From: Neogemmobacter tilapiae
Lineage (GTDB): Bacteria > Pseudomonadota > Alphaproteobacteria > Rhodobacterales > Rhodobacteraceae
Assembly: GCF_014652215.1 (NCBI RefSeq)
Contig: NZ_BMYJ01000008.1
Span: 1-64,000 of the forward strand
Direction of reading: 5' to 3'
Length of the DNA: 64,000 nucleotides
The translations under genes and the position numbers were made by a program. Shown here in pieces: positions 37,422-45,845 of this stretch (positions are counted from its first letter, which is position 1; every line of letters starts with the position of its first letter). The notes under the pieces are model-generated. The model was not told the origin of the DNA, did no database searches, and worked only from the letters and a program-made list of their open reading frames with translations.

Positions 37422-38732
37422 ATGGCCGATACGAAAACCAACCCCGAAGCTGTGAGCGCCAAGCTGAGCCTTGGCGATCAGACCATCGAACTGCCCGTGA
37501 TGCGACCGACGGTCGGGCCGGACGTTCTGGACATCCGCAAGCTCTATGCCCAGGGCGATGTCTTTACCTATGACCCCGGCTTTACTTCGACCGCCGCTTG
37601 CGAAAGCGCCATCACCTATATCGACGGCGACAAGGGCGAACTGCTGTATCGTGGCTATCCCATTGAACAGCTTGCCGACAAATCGACCCATCTGGAAACC
37701 TGCTTCCTGTTGCTTTACGGCGAACTGCCGACAGCAGCGCAGTTGGCTGATTTTACCGAACGGGTGACGAAACACACGATGGTGCATGAACAGATGCACT
37801 ATTTCTTCCGGGGTTTCCGCCGCGACAGCCACCCGATGGCGACGATGGTGGGGGTCGTTGGGGCCATGTCCGCCTTCTATCACGACAGCACCGACATTGC
37901 CGACCCGTGGCAGCGTGAGGTGGCAGCGATCCGGCTGATTGCAAAACTGCCGACCATTGCCGCGATGGCCTATAAATACTCCATCGGCCAGCCCTTCGTT
38001 TACCCGAAGAACAGCCTCGATTACGCCTCGAACTTCCTGAACATGTGCTTTGCCGTCCCGGCCGAGGATTATCAGGTGAACCCGATTCTGGCCAAGGCCA
38101 TGGACCGGATCATGATGCTCCATGCCGACCATGAACAGAACGCTTCGACCAGCACGGTGCGTCTGGCGGGCTCTTCGGGGGCCAATCCCTTTGCCTGTAT
38201 CGCGGCGGGCATTGCCTGCCTTTGGGGCCCGGCGCACGGCGGGGCGAACCAGGCCTGCCTTGAAATGCTGCGCGAAATCGGCACGGTGGACCGAATCCCG
38301 GAATATGTGGCGAAAGCCAAGGACAAGAATTCCGGCTTCCGCCTGATGGGCTTTGGTCACCGTGTCTACAAAAACTTTGACCCACGGGCCAAGGTGATGA
38401 AGGAAAGCGCGGATGAGGTTCTGAACCTGCTGGGCGTGGGCAACAACCCGCTGCTGCAAGTGGCGAAAGAGCTGGAGCGGATCGCTTTGGAGGATGAATA
38501 TTTCATCTCGAAAAAGCTGTATCCGAACGTCGACTTCTATTCGGGCATTATCTTGGAAGCGATGGGCTTCCCGACCTCGATGTTCACGCCGATCTTTGCG
38601 CTGTCGCGCACGGTGGGCTGGATTGCACAGTGGAAAGAAATGATCGCCGACCCGACCCAAAAGATCGGCCGCCCGCGGCAGTTGTACACGGGGCCTGCTG
38701 CCCGGGATTATGTTGATCTGCGGCATCGGTAA
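37422..38732 (+). CDS. gltA: Citrate synthase
   Basis: The protein has 436 residues and is the type II (Gram-negative hexameric) citrate synthase. Active-site residues sit in [38 protein letters not shown] (catalytic His) and [10 protein letters not shown] (catalytic Asp). The N-terminal NADH-regulation-type domain (about 1-60) is present. It makes citrate from oxaloacetate and acetyl-CoA. GGAGGG lies just before the ATG at 37422. A hairpin terminator follows. Confidence 0.97.
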   Translation: MADTKTNPEAVSAKLSLGDQTIELPVMRPTVGPDVLDIRKLYAQGDVFTYDPGFTSTAACESAITYIDGDKGELLYRGYPIEQLADKSTHLETCFLLLYGELPTAAQLADFTERVTKHTMVHEQMHYFFRGFRRDSHPMATMVGVVGAMSAFYHDSTDIADPWQREVAAIRLIAKLPTIAAMAYKYSIGQPFVYPKNSLDYASNFLNMCFAVPAEDYQVNPILAKAMDRIMMLHADHEQNASTSTVRLAGSSGANPFACIAAGIACLWGPAHGGANQACLEMLREIGTVDRIPEYVAKAKDKNSGFRLMGFGHRVYKNFDPRAKVMKESADEVLNLLGVGNNPLLQVAKELERIALEDEYFISKKLYPNVDFYSGIILEAMGFPTSMFTPIFALSRTVGWIAQWKEMIADPTQKIGRPRQLYTGPAARDYVDLRHR

Positions 38733-38735
38733 GAA

Positions 38736-38763
38736 AAAGGGGCGGTCCGAAGGGCCGCCCTTT
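38736..38763 (+). terminator. Terminator of gltA
   Basis: AAAGGGGCGGTCC pairs with GGGCCGCCCTTT (ending at 38763), with one bulge and one wobble, followed by GTCTTTG. It starts four bases after the stop. Confidence 0.8.
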
Positions 38764-38775
38764 GTCTTTGAAACG

Positions 38776-38967
38776 CCCCCCACCCCCGGCCCCTCCCCAC
38801 GAGGGGGAGGGGAGGGTTCCCGGCTTTTCGGGCGCAGCACGACGGGCCAAAAGTAAAAGCCCCCGCCTTTTTGAAAAAGGCGGGGGCCATGGTTTTACCA
38901 AGAACGATCACGACGAAATCCTGGCGCCCTCCCCTCCCCCTCGTGGGGAGGGGCCGGGGGTGGGGGG
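38776..38967. repeat. REP-like element: perfect 41-bp inverted repeat around a GC hairpin
   Basis: The 41 bases at 38776-38816 are the exact reverse complement of 38927-38967; each arm also contains a self-complementary core (CCCCTCCCC ACGA GGGGAGGGG type). Between the arms lies a second hairpin, GCCCCCGCCTTTTT (38859-38872) with its exact complement at 38874-38887. The C-rich arm sequence resembles a repeat family common in high-G+C proteobacteria (from memory). It separates the convergent gltA and decarboxylase genes. Confidence 0.85.
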
Positions 38968-38975
38968 CAGGGCGA

Positions 38976-40121
38976 TCAGACCGCCGCGCTCAGCACCGTC
39001 GCCATCGTCAGCTCGCCAAAACCGTTGAAGCGCGTATTGGTCACCGTCGAATAGGCCCCCATGCCCAGGAACACGACATAGTCGCCCTCGGCAATGTCCC
39101 CCGCCAGCATCACATCGCCCGGCAGACGGTCCACCGAATCGCAGGTCGGCCCGAACACGATGCGCGGGGCTTTCGGCGCGGTGCGCTTCACCGCCTCGGG
39201 CGACAGCACTTCGATGCGATCGATCACGCCCACCAGCGGCAGTTCCGCCAGCGCGCCATAGATCCCGTCGTTCAGGAACACATGGCCCCCGTCGCGCACG
39301 GCTTTCACTTTGGCGGCATGAACGAAACCATCGCCGCACAACCCACGGCCCGGCTCACACACCAGCGCCGGACGGTCCGCGCCAAAAGCCTCGGTCGCGA
39401 CGCGGTCGATCAGGGCAAAGGTTTCTTCCAACTGCGGAACAACGCCTTCCAGCCGGTGGTTCGGGAACCCGCCACCCACATTGAGGCGGGCAATCTTCAC
39501 CCCAGCATTGCGGGCAATATCCGCAGCCGAGCGGATGTAGGCTTCCCAAGCATGCGGATCGATGCATTGCGTGCCGGGGTGGAAGGTGATCGAGGGGATA
39601 AAACCTGCGTCGGCCACGGTTTTCAGCAGGTCCGCAGCCAGTTCGACCGTCGCCCCGAACTTGGCGCCAAAATTATAGGCGGCACCCGAGACCGGCAGCT
39701 TGAACCGGACCGAGATTTCACAGCCCTGCGGCGGCACCAGTTCAACCAGTTTTGCCAATTCGCTGGCGCTGTCGACCGACCAGGATTTCACCCCCGCCTC
39801 GACCGCCATCTGAATTTCAGCGCGCGAACGCACCGGGTTGTTGTAGTGCAGCGCTGCATCCGGGGCCAAACGGCGGATCATGCGAATCTCAAAGGGCGAG
39901 GCCACGTCAAAGCCGGAAACCCCGGCCGCGACCAAATTTTCGACCACGACTTCCTCGGGGTTAGACTTGACGGCATAGGTCACAAGCCCCGGAAAACCAT
40001 CAATGAAACGACGGGCGGTGGCCTGAATCACGCTGGGCGCAAAGAAAAGCACCGGATTTTCCGGTTTGACCGAGCGCAGATATTCGGTGGGGTTCGTCCA
40101 GATCGTTTTCGACAGTCCCAT
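38976..40121 (-). CDS. PLP-dependent ornithine/lysine decarboxylase (alanine-racemase fold)
   Basis: The protein has 381 residues. It is a fold-type III decarboxylase of the eukaryotic-ODC-like group: YAVKSNP with PLP lysine Lys52, the CEPGRG phosphate-binding region and FGPTCDSVD with the active-site cysteine Cys327. Its length and motifs fit ornithine decarboxylase, or the dual lysine/ornithine enzymes of alphaproteobacteria, which make putrescine or cadaverine. It is divergent from an Lrp/AsnC regulator gene, which may control it in response to an amino acid. Confidence 0.9.
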   Translation of the reverse strand: MGLSKTIWTNPTEYLRSVKPENPVLFFAPSVIQATARRFIDGFPGLVTYAVKSNPEEVVVENLVAAGVSGFDVASPFEIRMIRRLAPDAALHYNNPVRSRAEIQMAVEAGVKSWSVDSASELAKLVELVPPQGCEISVRFKLPVSGAAYNFGAKFGATVELAADLLKTVADAGFIPSITFHPGTQCIDPHAWEAYIRSAADIARNAGVKIARLNVGGGFPNHRLEGVVPQLEETFALIDRVATEAFGADRPALVCEPGRGLCGDGFVHAAKVKAVRDGGHVFLNDGIYGALAELPLVGVIDRIEVLSPEAVKRTAPKAPRIVFGPTCDSVDRLPGDVMLAGDIAEGDYVVFLGMGAYSTVTNTRFNGFGELTMATVLSAAV

Positions 40122-40286
40122 TCGCGGCCTTCCTTCCTTTGGCAGAACGCGATAGGTGTGCAGCCGTCAGCCTGAAAGGCCACAGCACCTCGCGCGGTTT
40201 TACAACCAGGCCAGGTGCGTATGAGCCGCCCTTTTCCTGTAGCTTCGGTCCGCGATATGGGGCACAGTTCCACCGATGAAAACTGC

Positions 40287-40318
40287 AAAAATGTAGCGTA
40301 GGGCTGTCATTTTGTAGC
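40287..40318. promoter_or_regulatory. Candidate Lrp-type operator
   Basis: AAAATG (40288-40293) and CATTTT (40308-40313) are inverted, and TGTAGC is repeated directly at 40292-40297 and 40313-40318, 21 bp apart. They lie between the divergent decarboxylase and Lrp-family genes, just upstream of the latter. The motifs are short and support is modest. Confidence 0.35.
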
Positions 40319-40336
40319 ATGGGATCGGCTTTTTGC

Positions 40337-40768
40337 ATGGACGAACTGGACCGCAACATTGTGACACTTTTGGGGGCCGATGCGCGTATGTCGGTGGCGA
40401 CTTTGGCGCGACGGCTAAAGGTTGCGCGGTCCACCATTCAGGCGCGGCTAGAGCGGTTGGAAAGCAGTGGCGTGATCGTCGGCTATACGATCCGGCTGGG
40501 GGAAGCGGCGCGCGAGGGGCGGTTGCGGGCGGCGGTTCTATTGACCATCGAACAGCGGGCGCAGGCGGCAATTCTGACGAAACTCAAGGCCGTGCCCGAG
40601 GTGGAACGCGCCGTCACAACCTCGGGCCGCTATGATCTGTTGTTGCAGATCGCGGCCCCGACGACTCAGGTTCTGGACAATGTGCTGGACCAGATCGAGG
40701 CGATGACGGGCGTGCTGACCAGCGAAAGCCTGATCTATCTGACCACGCGGCTGGATCGGGCGGTCTAG
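40337..40768 (+). CDS. Lrp/AsnC-family transcriptional regulator
   Basis: The protein has 143 residues from MDELDRN. The N-terminal HTH (MSVATLARRLKVARSTIQAR) is followed by the RAM ligand-binding domain (AAVLLTIEQRAQAAILTKL, VERAVTTSGRYDLLLQI). These regulators sense amino acids and often control adjacent amino-acid genes, here plausibly the divergent decarboxylase. An ATG at 40319 would add six residues; the MDELD start is typical of the family. The 3' end overlaps the convergent moeA gene by four bases. Confidence 0.88.
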   Translation: MDELDRNIVTLLGADARMSVATLARRLKVARSTIQARLERLESSGVIVGYTIRLGEAAREGRLRAAVLLTIEQRAQAAILTKLKAVPEVERAVTTSGRYDLLLQIAAPTTQVLDNVLDQIEAMTGVLTSESLIYLTTRLDRAV

Positions 40769-41943
40769 ATCGGCAGGTAGCTGACCCTGTCGCCCGCCCG
40801 GCGCGCGGCATCGCCCAGGGGGCGGATCAGCAGCGCATTGGCCTGCGACAAAACCCCCAGCAGGGCCGAATCCTGATCCGCAAAGGGGCGCAGGATCGGC
40901 AGATCGGCCCCCGCCTCCACCCTTGCCCGCATGTAATGCGTGCGGGGCCCCGTGGGGGCGACGTCTTCGGCCAGAACCGCCTCTGCCGCCACCGGCAGCG
41001 GATCAGCCGCCCCCTGCAAGGCGCGCAACAGCGGCAGCAGAAACAGATGGCCGCAAACAATCGCCGACACCGGATTGCCCGGCAGGCCCAGCATCACCGC
41101 ATCCCCCAAACGCCCCGCCATCAGCGGTTTTCCCGGCCGCATGGCGACCTTATAGAACGCGCGCTCCATGCCCAGATCGGCGGTCACCTGTCCCACCAGA
41201 TCATGATCGCCGACCGAGGCCCCGCCGACGGTGACGATCACATCCGCCCCCTGCGCCAATTCCACCACCTTGCGCAGATCCTGCACCGTATCCCGCGCAA
41301 TGGGCAGCATCCGCACCTTGGCCCCCTCTGCCTCGGCCATCGCCTTCAGCGCAAAGGTGTTAGAGCAAACGATCTGATCGGGGCCGGGCTCGCCCCCCGG
41401 CATCACCAACTCATCCCCCGTCGCAATCATCGCCACCACTGGCCTACGACGGCAGGGCAGGCGCGGCAGGTTCATCGCCGCCAAAAGCGCCACATCATTC
41501 GCCGTCAGCCGTTTTGGCGCAAAGCTTTGCCCGGCGGAAAAGTCATTCCCCTGCGGGCGGATATGCGTCGCCCCCGTGGCGGGCGCGTTCAGGCGGATAT
41601 TGTCGCCTTCCCGCGTCACATCCTCTTGCAGCACCACCCGCAGCGCCCCGCGTGGCACCGGGGCCCCGGTAAAGATGCGAACCGCCTGATCCGGCCCCAC
41701 CGTCCCCGCGAAATGATGGCCTGCGCCCGCCTCGCCCACCACATGAAACGTCATGCCTTCCTCGGCATCGCCCGCAATCGCATAGCCATCCATCGCGCTG
41801 GCATCAAAAGGCGGCTGATCGCGCCGCGCCTGCACCGCTTCCGCCAGCCAGCGCCCCGCTGCATCCGCCAAAGCCACATGCTCTACGGGCAGGGCCAAAG
41901 CCAATCCCAGAACCTTGGCCTGCGCCTCGCCCACCGGCATCAT
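40765..41943 (-). CDS. moeA: Molybdopterin molybdenumtransferase MoeA
   Basis: The protein has 392 residues. Family motifs are [13 protein letters not shown] near the N-terminus, [38 protein letters not shown] and [10 protein letters not shown]. MoeA inserts molybdate into adenylylated molybdopterin. The start overlaps the moaC stop (ATGA). It is the last gene of the trpC-moaC-moeA operon. Confidence 0.95.
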   Translation of the reverse strand: MMPVGEAQAKVLGLALALPVEHVALADAAGRWLAEAVQARRDQPPFDASAMDGYAIAGDAEEGMTFHVVGEAGAGHHFAGTVGPDQAVRIFTGAPVPRGALRVVLQEDVTREGDNIRLNAPATGATHIRPQGNDFSAGQSFAPKRLTANDVALLAAMNLPRLPCRRRPVVAMIATGDELVMPGGEPGPDQIVCSNTFALKAMAEAEGAKVRMLPIARDTVQDLRKVVELAQGADVIVTVGGASVGDHDLVGQVTADLGMERAFYKVAMRPGKPLMAGRLGDAVMLGLPGNPVSAIVCGHLFLLPLLRALQGAADPLPVAAEAVLAEDVAPTGPRTHYMRARVEAGADLPILRPFADQDSALLGVLSQANALLIRPLGDAARRAGDRVSYLPI

Positions 41944-42416
41944 GGTGCGACAAAACGGCCCGATTTGCCGCCCTCTTTCAGCATCAGCCGAACGCCCTCG
42001 ATCACCATCGCCTTGTCCACCGCCTTGACCATGTCATAGACCGTCAACCCTGCCACAGACACCGCTGTCAGCGCCTCCATCTCCACCCCCGTCTGGCCGG
42101 ATGTGGCCACGGTCGCCCGAATGCGCACGCCCGGAAGGCTGGCATCCGGCTCAAGATCCAGCGAAACCTTCGTCAAAGCCAACGGATGACACAGCGGAAT
42201 CAGATCCGACGTCTTCTTGGCCGCCATGATCCCCGCCAGCCGCGCCACGCCCAGCACATCGCCCTTTTTCGCCCGGCCTTCGTTGATAAGGGCCAAGGTT
42301 TCCGCCGCCATCCGCACAGCGCCCTCAGCCACCGCCAGACGGTCGGTCACGTCCTTGCCCCCCACATCGACCATATGGGCATTCCCTTGCCTGTCGAAAT
42401 GGGTCAGCGCCATCAC
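41940..42416 (-). CDS. moaC: Cyclic pyranopterin monophosphate synthase MoaC
   Basis: The protein has 158 residues. The N-terminal [18 protein letters not shown] and the central [18 protein letters not shown] are the conserved MoaC signatures, with active-site Lys, His and Asp residues. With MoaA it converts GTP to cyclic pyranopterin monophosphate, the first molybdenum cofactor step; moaA is not here. Four-base overlaps with trpC and moeA couple all three genes. Confidence 0.95.
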   Translation of the reverse strand: MMALTHFDRQGNAHMVDVGGKDVTDRLAVAEGAVRMAAETLALINEGRAKKGDVLGVARLAGIMAAKKTSDLIPLCHPLALTKVSLDLEPDASLPGVRIRATVATSGQTGVEMEALTAVSVAGLTVYDMVKAVDKAMVIEGVRLMLKEGGKSGRFVAP

Positions 42417-43225
42417 AGGCCCCCGTGCGCAGTCAGCGGCCGCGCCAGAATGGCCTGTGTGGCGGCGGTCACATCCGCCTGCCGCATCAGGCTTTCCCCG
42501 ATCAGGAAAGACCGCGCCCCATATTGCGCCAGATCCGCCAGATCGTCCGGCGTATAAAGCCCGCTTTCCGCGACGATCATCCGATCCTCGGGCACCATCC
42601 GCGCCAGACGGCGCGTGGTTTCCAGCGTCACCTCAAAGGTGTGCAGATTCCGGTTGTTGATGCCGATCATCGGCGATTTCAGCCGGGTGGCGCGTTCCAG
42701 TTCCGCCTGATCATGCACTTCGATCAGCACATCCATCCCAAGCCCCATCGCCACCGATTCCAACTCGGCGGCCTGCGCGTCGCTGACCGAGGCCATGATG
42801 ATCAGAATACAATCCGCATTCAGCGCGCGGGATTCCACGACCTGCCAAGGGTCATACAGAAAATCCTTGCGCAGACAGGGCAGATCACAGGCGGCCCGCG
42901 CTGCCACCAGAAATGCATCATCGCCCTGGAACGAAGGCCCATCCGTCAAGACCGACAGACAGGTCGCCCCCCCCTCGGCATAGGCTTTCGCCAAGGCCGG
43001 CGGGTCAAAATCTGCACGAATCAAGCCTTTGGAAGGGCTTGCCTTTTTGATCTCGGCAATCAGCCCATAGCCCGAGGTCGCGGCCTCGCGCAGGGCCCGC
43101 ATGAACCCCCGCGGCGCATCGGCCCCTTTGGCAGCGTCTTCAACATCGGCAAGCGGCCGCACAGCCTTACGGGCGGCGACATCTTCCAGCTTATAGGCTT
43201 TGATACGGTCAAGAATGGTGCTCAT
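42413..43225 (-). CDS. trpC: Indole-3-glycerol phosphate synthase
   Basis: The protein has 270 residues, a TIM barrel with [20 protein letters not shown] (catalytic Glu and Lys), [24 protein letters not shown] and [13 protein letters not shown]. It closes the indole ring in tryptophan synthesis. The ATG at 43225 (MSTIL) is preferred to a TTG two codons upstream. It is usually directly behind trpD in this family; here a toxin-antitoxin pair separates them. Confidence 0.95.
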   Translation of the reverse strand: MSTILDRIKAYKLEDVAARKAVRPLADVEDAAKGADAPRGFMRALREAATSGYGLIAEIKKASPSKGLIRADFDPPALAKAYAEGGATCLSVLTDGPSFQGDDAFLVAARAACDLPCLRKDFLYDPWQVVESRALNADCILIIMASVSDAQAAELESVAMGLGMDVLIEVHDQAELERATRLKSPMIGINNRNLHTFEVTLETTRRLARMVPEDRMIVAESGLYTPDDLADLAQYGARSFLIGESLMRQADVTAATQAILARPLTAHGGL

Positions 43226-43318
43226 CGGCAAAGGTTAGCCGAGGGGGGCGGGGAAGGGAAGGCGGCGGTGCCAAGTATCTTGCTCACAGAAAGCCAGACA
43301 CGTCGCGTCAAACTGCGG

Positions 43319-43666
43319 TCAATCTGGCTTTGTGCGAAGATGCTTGATCAGCGGCGGCAGTTCGATCTGAATGGTTTGCCAGACTACCCTCAAGTCAACG
43401 TCAAAATAGCCATGGGCAATGCGGTTTCGCATCCCCCGCATGCCACGCCAGGGGATTTCTGCGTGATTTGCGGCAAACACCGGGTATTCCGCCACAATCC
43501 GCGCCGCCGCCTCGCCAACAATCATCAGGCTCATGATCACCGCGCGTTGGGTCCGAAGGTCACGCTCGAAATCCGTTTCGTCCATGCCCTCGGTAAAGGT
43601 CACAGCATCCGTCGCGGCCAAGATCATTTGCCCAATATAGTCCGGTAGGCGGTTCGGGAAGCTCAC
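43319..43666 (-). CDS. HEPN-domain toxin (HepT/DUF86 family)
   Basis: The protein has 115 residues and is an all-helical HEPN protein. The RX4HXY motif is RNRIAHGY at residues 80-87 (Arg80, His85, Tyr87), the active site or AMPylation target in HepT proteins. EAAARIVAEYP is also typical. HepT acts as an RNase toxin, and its partner nucleotidyltransferase neutralises it by adding AMP to the tyrosine. The start overlaps the MNT gene by four bases, with the antitoxin translated first. A functional toxin-antitoxin module is likely; activity is unproven. Confidence 0.88.
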   Translation of the reverse strand: MSFPNRLPDYIGQMILAATDAVTFTEGMDETDFERDLRTQRAVIMSLMIVGEAAARIVAEYPVFAANHAEIPWRGMRGMRNRIAHGYFDVDLRVVWQTIQIELPPLIKHLRTKPD

Positions 43667-43962
43667 ACAGGCACAGCTTGCTGAAGCACATTCACGCGGA
43701 TATGGGGGGGCAGATCCAAGGGCGTCTTCACCTCAACCCGCACACCCAAGGCTTCTTCAAGCGCCTCTTGCAGCCCACCAAGATCGAAAAGGGTGGTTTC
43801 TGGCAGCGGCTCCACCAAGAGATCAAGGTCACTGTCGACGCGATCTTGGCCGGTCAACGCCGATCCGAAAACACGGGGGTTGGTCGTGCGGTGACGGGCC
43901 GCCAGTTCGCGGATCAAGGCACGCCCATTTTGCAGGGCTTCGGAAGGCGTCTGAATGCGCAC
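43663..43962 (-). CDS. MNT-type nucleotidyltransferase antitoxin
   Basis: The protein has 99 residues. The minimal nucleotidyltransferase motif GSX10DXD is present as Gly33-Ser34 to Asp45 and Asp47 (GSALTGQDRVDSDLDLLV), with LGVRVEVKTP as the third acidic strand region. In MntA-HepT systems this enzyme AMPylates the toxin tyrosine. I choose the GTG at 43962 because AGGAG lies seven bases before it. An ATG at 44001 in the same frame has no such site. The pair sits between trpD and trpC. Confidence 0.85.
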   Translation of the reverse strand: MRIQTPSEALQNGRALIRELAARHRTTNPRVFGSALTGQDRVDSDLDLLVEPLPETTLFDLGGLQEALEEALGVRVEVKTPLDLPPHIRVNVLQQAVPV

Positions 43963-44081
43963 GCGTATTCTCCTGCAATCAATATAGGCCAACAGAGCCA
44001 TTTGGGCAATGCAACCGCAGGGCCCGGCAAACCTCTTGCCTTCAGAATTGCGCCTCCTGCCAGACCATAGCCGCGGGCCTT

Positions 44082-45095
44082 TTAACCCCGCGTCGCCGCC
44101 ACCAGCGCCTCGATCTTGCCCAAGGCCGCCCCGCTGTCGATGGATTCCCGCGCCAGTTCCACGCCCAAAGGCAGGCCAGAAGCCTTACCCGCCACCACCA
44201 GCGCCGCCGCGGCGTTCAGCAGCACCGCATCGCGGTAGGCGCCCAACTCACCCTCCAGCAACCGCCGAAAGGCCGCCGCGTTCTCTGATGGCGTGCCGCC
44301 CATGATCGCCTCGAACGGATGCACTGGCAGGCCCGCCTCATCCGGATGCACCTCAAATTCCCGCACAGCACCATTCTCAATTGCCGCCACCGCCGACGAA
44401 CCGCAGATTGACAGCTCATCCGTCCCATCCGACCCATGCACCAGCCAGGCCGCCTCAGACCCCAGCGCCAACAGCGTTTCGGCCATCGGCCGCAGCAGCG
44501 TCGCATTAAAGGCTCCGGTCAACTGCCGCTTGACCCCTGCCGGATTGGTCAGCGGCCCCAGGATGTTGAAAATCGTCCGCGTCCCCAGTTCCGTCCGCAC
44601 CGGCATCACATGCCGGATCGCCGGATGGTGCATCGGGGCCATCATGAAACCGATCCCCGCCGTGGCCAGCGCCCGTTCCACCACCTCCGGGCCAACCATC
44701 ACGTTGATCCCCATTTCGGTCAGCGCATCCGCCGCCCCGGATTTCGACGACAAGTTCCGGTTGCCATGCTTGGCCACCACCACCCCCGCGCCCGCCACCA
44801 CAAAGGCCGTCGCCGTCGAAATGTTCAGCGTCCCCTTGCCGTCGCCCCCGGTGCCCACGATGTCCATCGCGCCCGCAGGCGCTTTCACCGCGTTGCACTT
44901 GGCCCGCATCACCGAAGCCGCCGCTGCATATTCCTCAACCGTTTCGCCGCGTACCCGCAGCGCCATCAGGAAACCGCCCATCTGGGCCGGCGTCGCCTCG
45001 CCCTCAAACAGCGCCTCGAACGCCATTTCCGCCTCGTCCCGCGTCAAGGGGCGCTGCGCCGCCAGCCCGATCAGCGGCTTCAAACGGTCGCTCAT
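44082..45095 (-). CDS. trpD: Anthranilate phosphoribosyltransferase
   Basis: The protein has 337 residues. The glycine-rich PRPP loop [35 protein letters not shown], and the anthranilate site region ([23 protein letters not shown], then [12 protein letters not shown]) are all present. It transfers phosphoribose to anthranilate. Four-base overlap with trpG couples the two. Confidence 0.96.
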   Translation of the reverse strand: MSDRLKPLIGLAAQRPLTRDEAEMAFEALFEGEATPAQMGGFLMALRVRGETVEEYAAAASVMRAKCNAVKAPAGAMDIVGTGGDGKGTLNISTATAFVVAGAGVVVAKHGNRNLSSKSGAADALTEMGINVMVGPEVVERALATAGIGFMMAPMHHPAIRHVMPVRTELGTRTIFNILGPLTNPAGVKRQLTGAFNATLLRPMAETLLALGSEAAWLVHGSDGTDELSICGSSAVAAIENGAVREFEVHPDEAGLPVHPFEAIMGGTPSENAAAFRRLLEGELGAYRDAVLLNAAAALVVAGKASGLPLGVELARESIDSGAALGKIEALVAATRG

Positions 45096-45679
45096 GCCGG
45101 AACCCCGACCTTTGCCAGATCCAGAAAATTTCGCAGCAACTGATGCCCATGCTCGCTGGCAATACTTTCCGGATGGAACTGAACCCCTTCAATCGGCAGC
45201 GTCTTGTGCCGCAACCCCATGATCGTGCCGTCTTCCAACTCTGCCGTCACTTCCAGACAATCAGGCAGCGATGACCGCTCCACGATCAGCGAATGATAAC
45301 GCGTTGCCAGAAACGGCGAAGGCAGGCCCTTGAACACCCCTTTGCCCTCATGGTGCATCGTCCCCATCTTGCCATGCACAATCTCATGGCAGCGGATCAC
45401 TTTCCCCCCGAAAGCCTCGCCAATCGTCTGATGCCCCAGACAAACCCCCATCAGCGGGATCTTCGCCTCGGCCGCCGCCAGTGTCAGCGGAATGCAAATC
45501 CCCGCCTGCGCCGGATCGCAGGGGCCAGGCGACAGCACAATCGCCTGCGGGCCAAGCCCCATCGCCGCCTGCACATCCATCGCGTCATTGCGGACGACAC
45601 GCACATCGGCCCCAAGTTCCCCAAAGTAATGCACGAGGTTGTAGGTAAAGCTGTCGTAGTTATCGATCAAAAGCAGCAT
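45092..45679 (-). CDS. trpG: Anthranilate synthase glutamine amidotransferase subunit
   Basis: The protein has 195 residues. It is a class I glutaminase with [17 protein letters not shown] at the N-terminus, [15 protein letters not shown] with the nucleophilic Cys, and the His-Glu pair in [13 protein letters not shown]. It supplies ammonia to TrpE. The ATG at 45679 is the usual family start; an ATG six codons upstream is possible. In this window trpE is 2.4 kb away, separated by a gene on the other strand. Confidence 0.95.
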   Translation of the reverse strand: MLLLIDNYDSFTYNLVHYFGELGADVRVVRNDAMDVQAAMGLGPQAIVLSPGPCDPAQAGICIPLTLAAAEAKIPLMGVCLGHQTIGEAFGGKVIRCHEIVHGKMGTMHHEGKGVFKGLPSPFLATRYHSLIVERSSLPDCLEVTAELEDGTIMGLRHKTLPIEGVQFHPESIASEHGHQLLRNFLDLAKVGVPA

Positions 45680-45845
45680 GGCACCCGTCCGTTGCATTAT
45701 TCAGACATTCCGCAGGTTTGGCAGATCAAAGGGGGTGATCCGCAGCGCATGTCGCGCTATACATGTGCAAAGCTCGGGCGGCGCGTCAAGGGGAGGGCCC
45801 CTTTGGGCGCCGTTTCGGGGTGAGGAAAAATCAAGGGGCAGGCCA

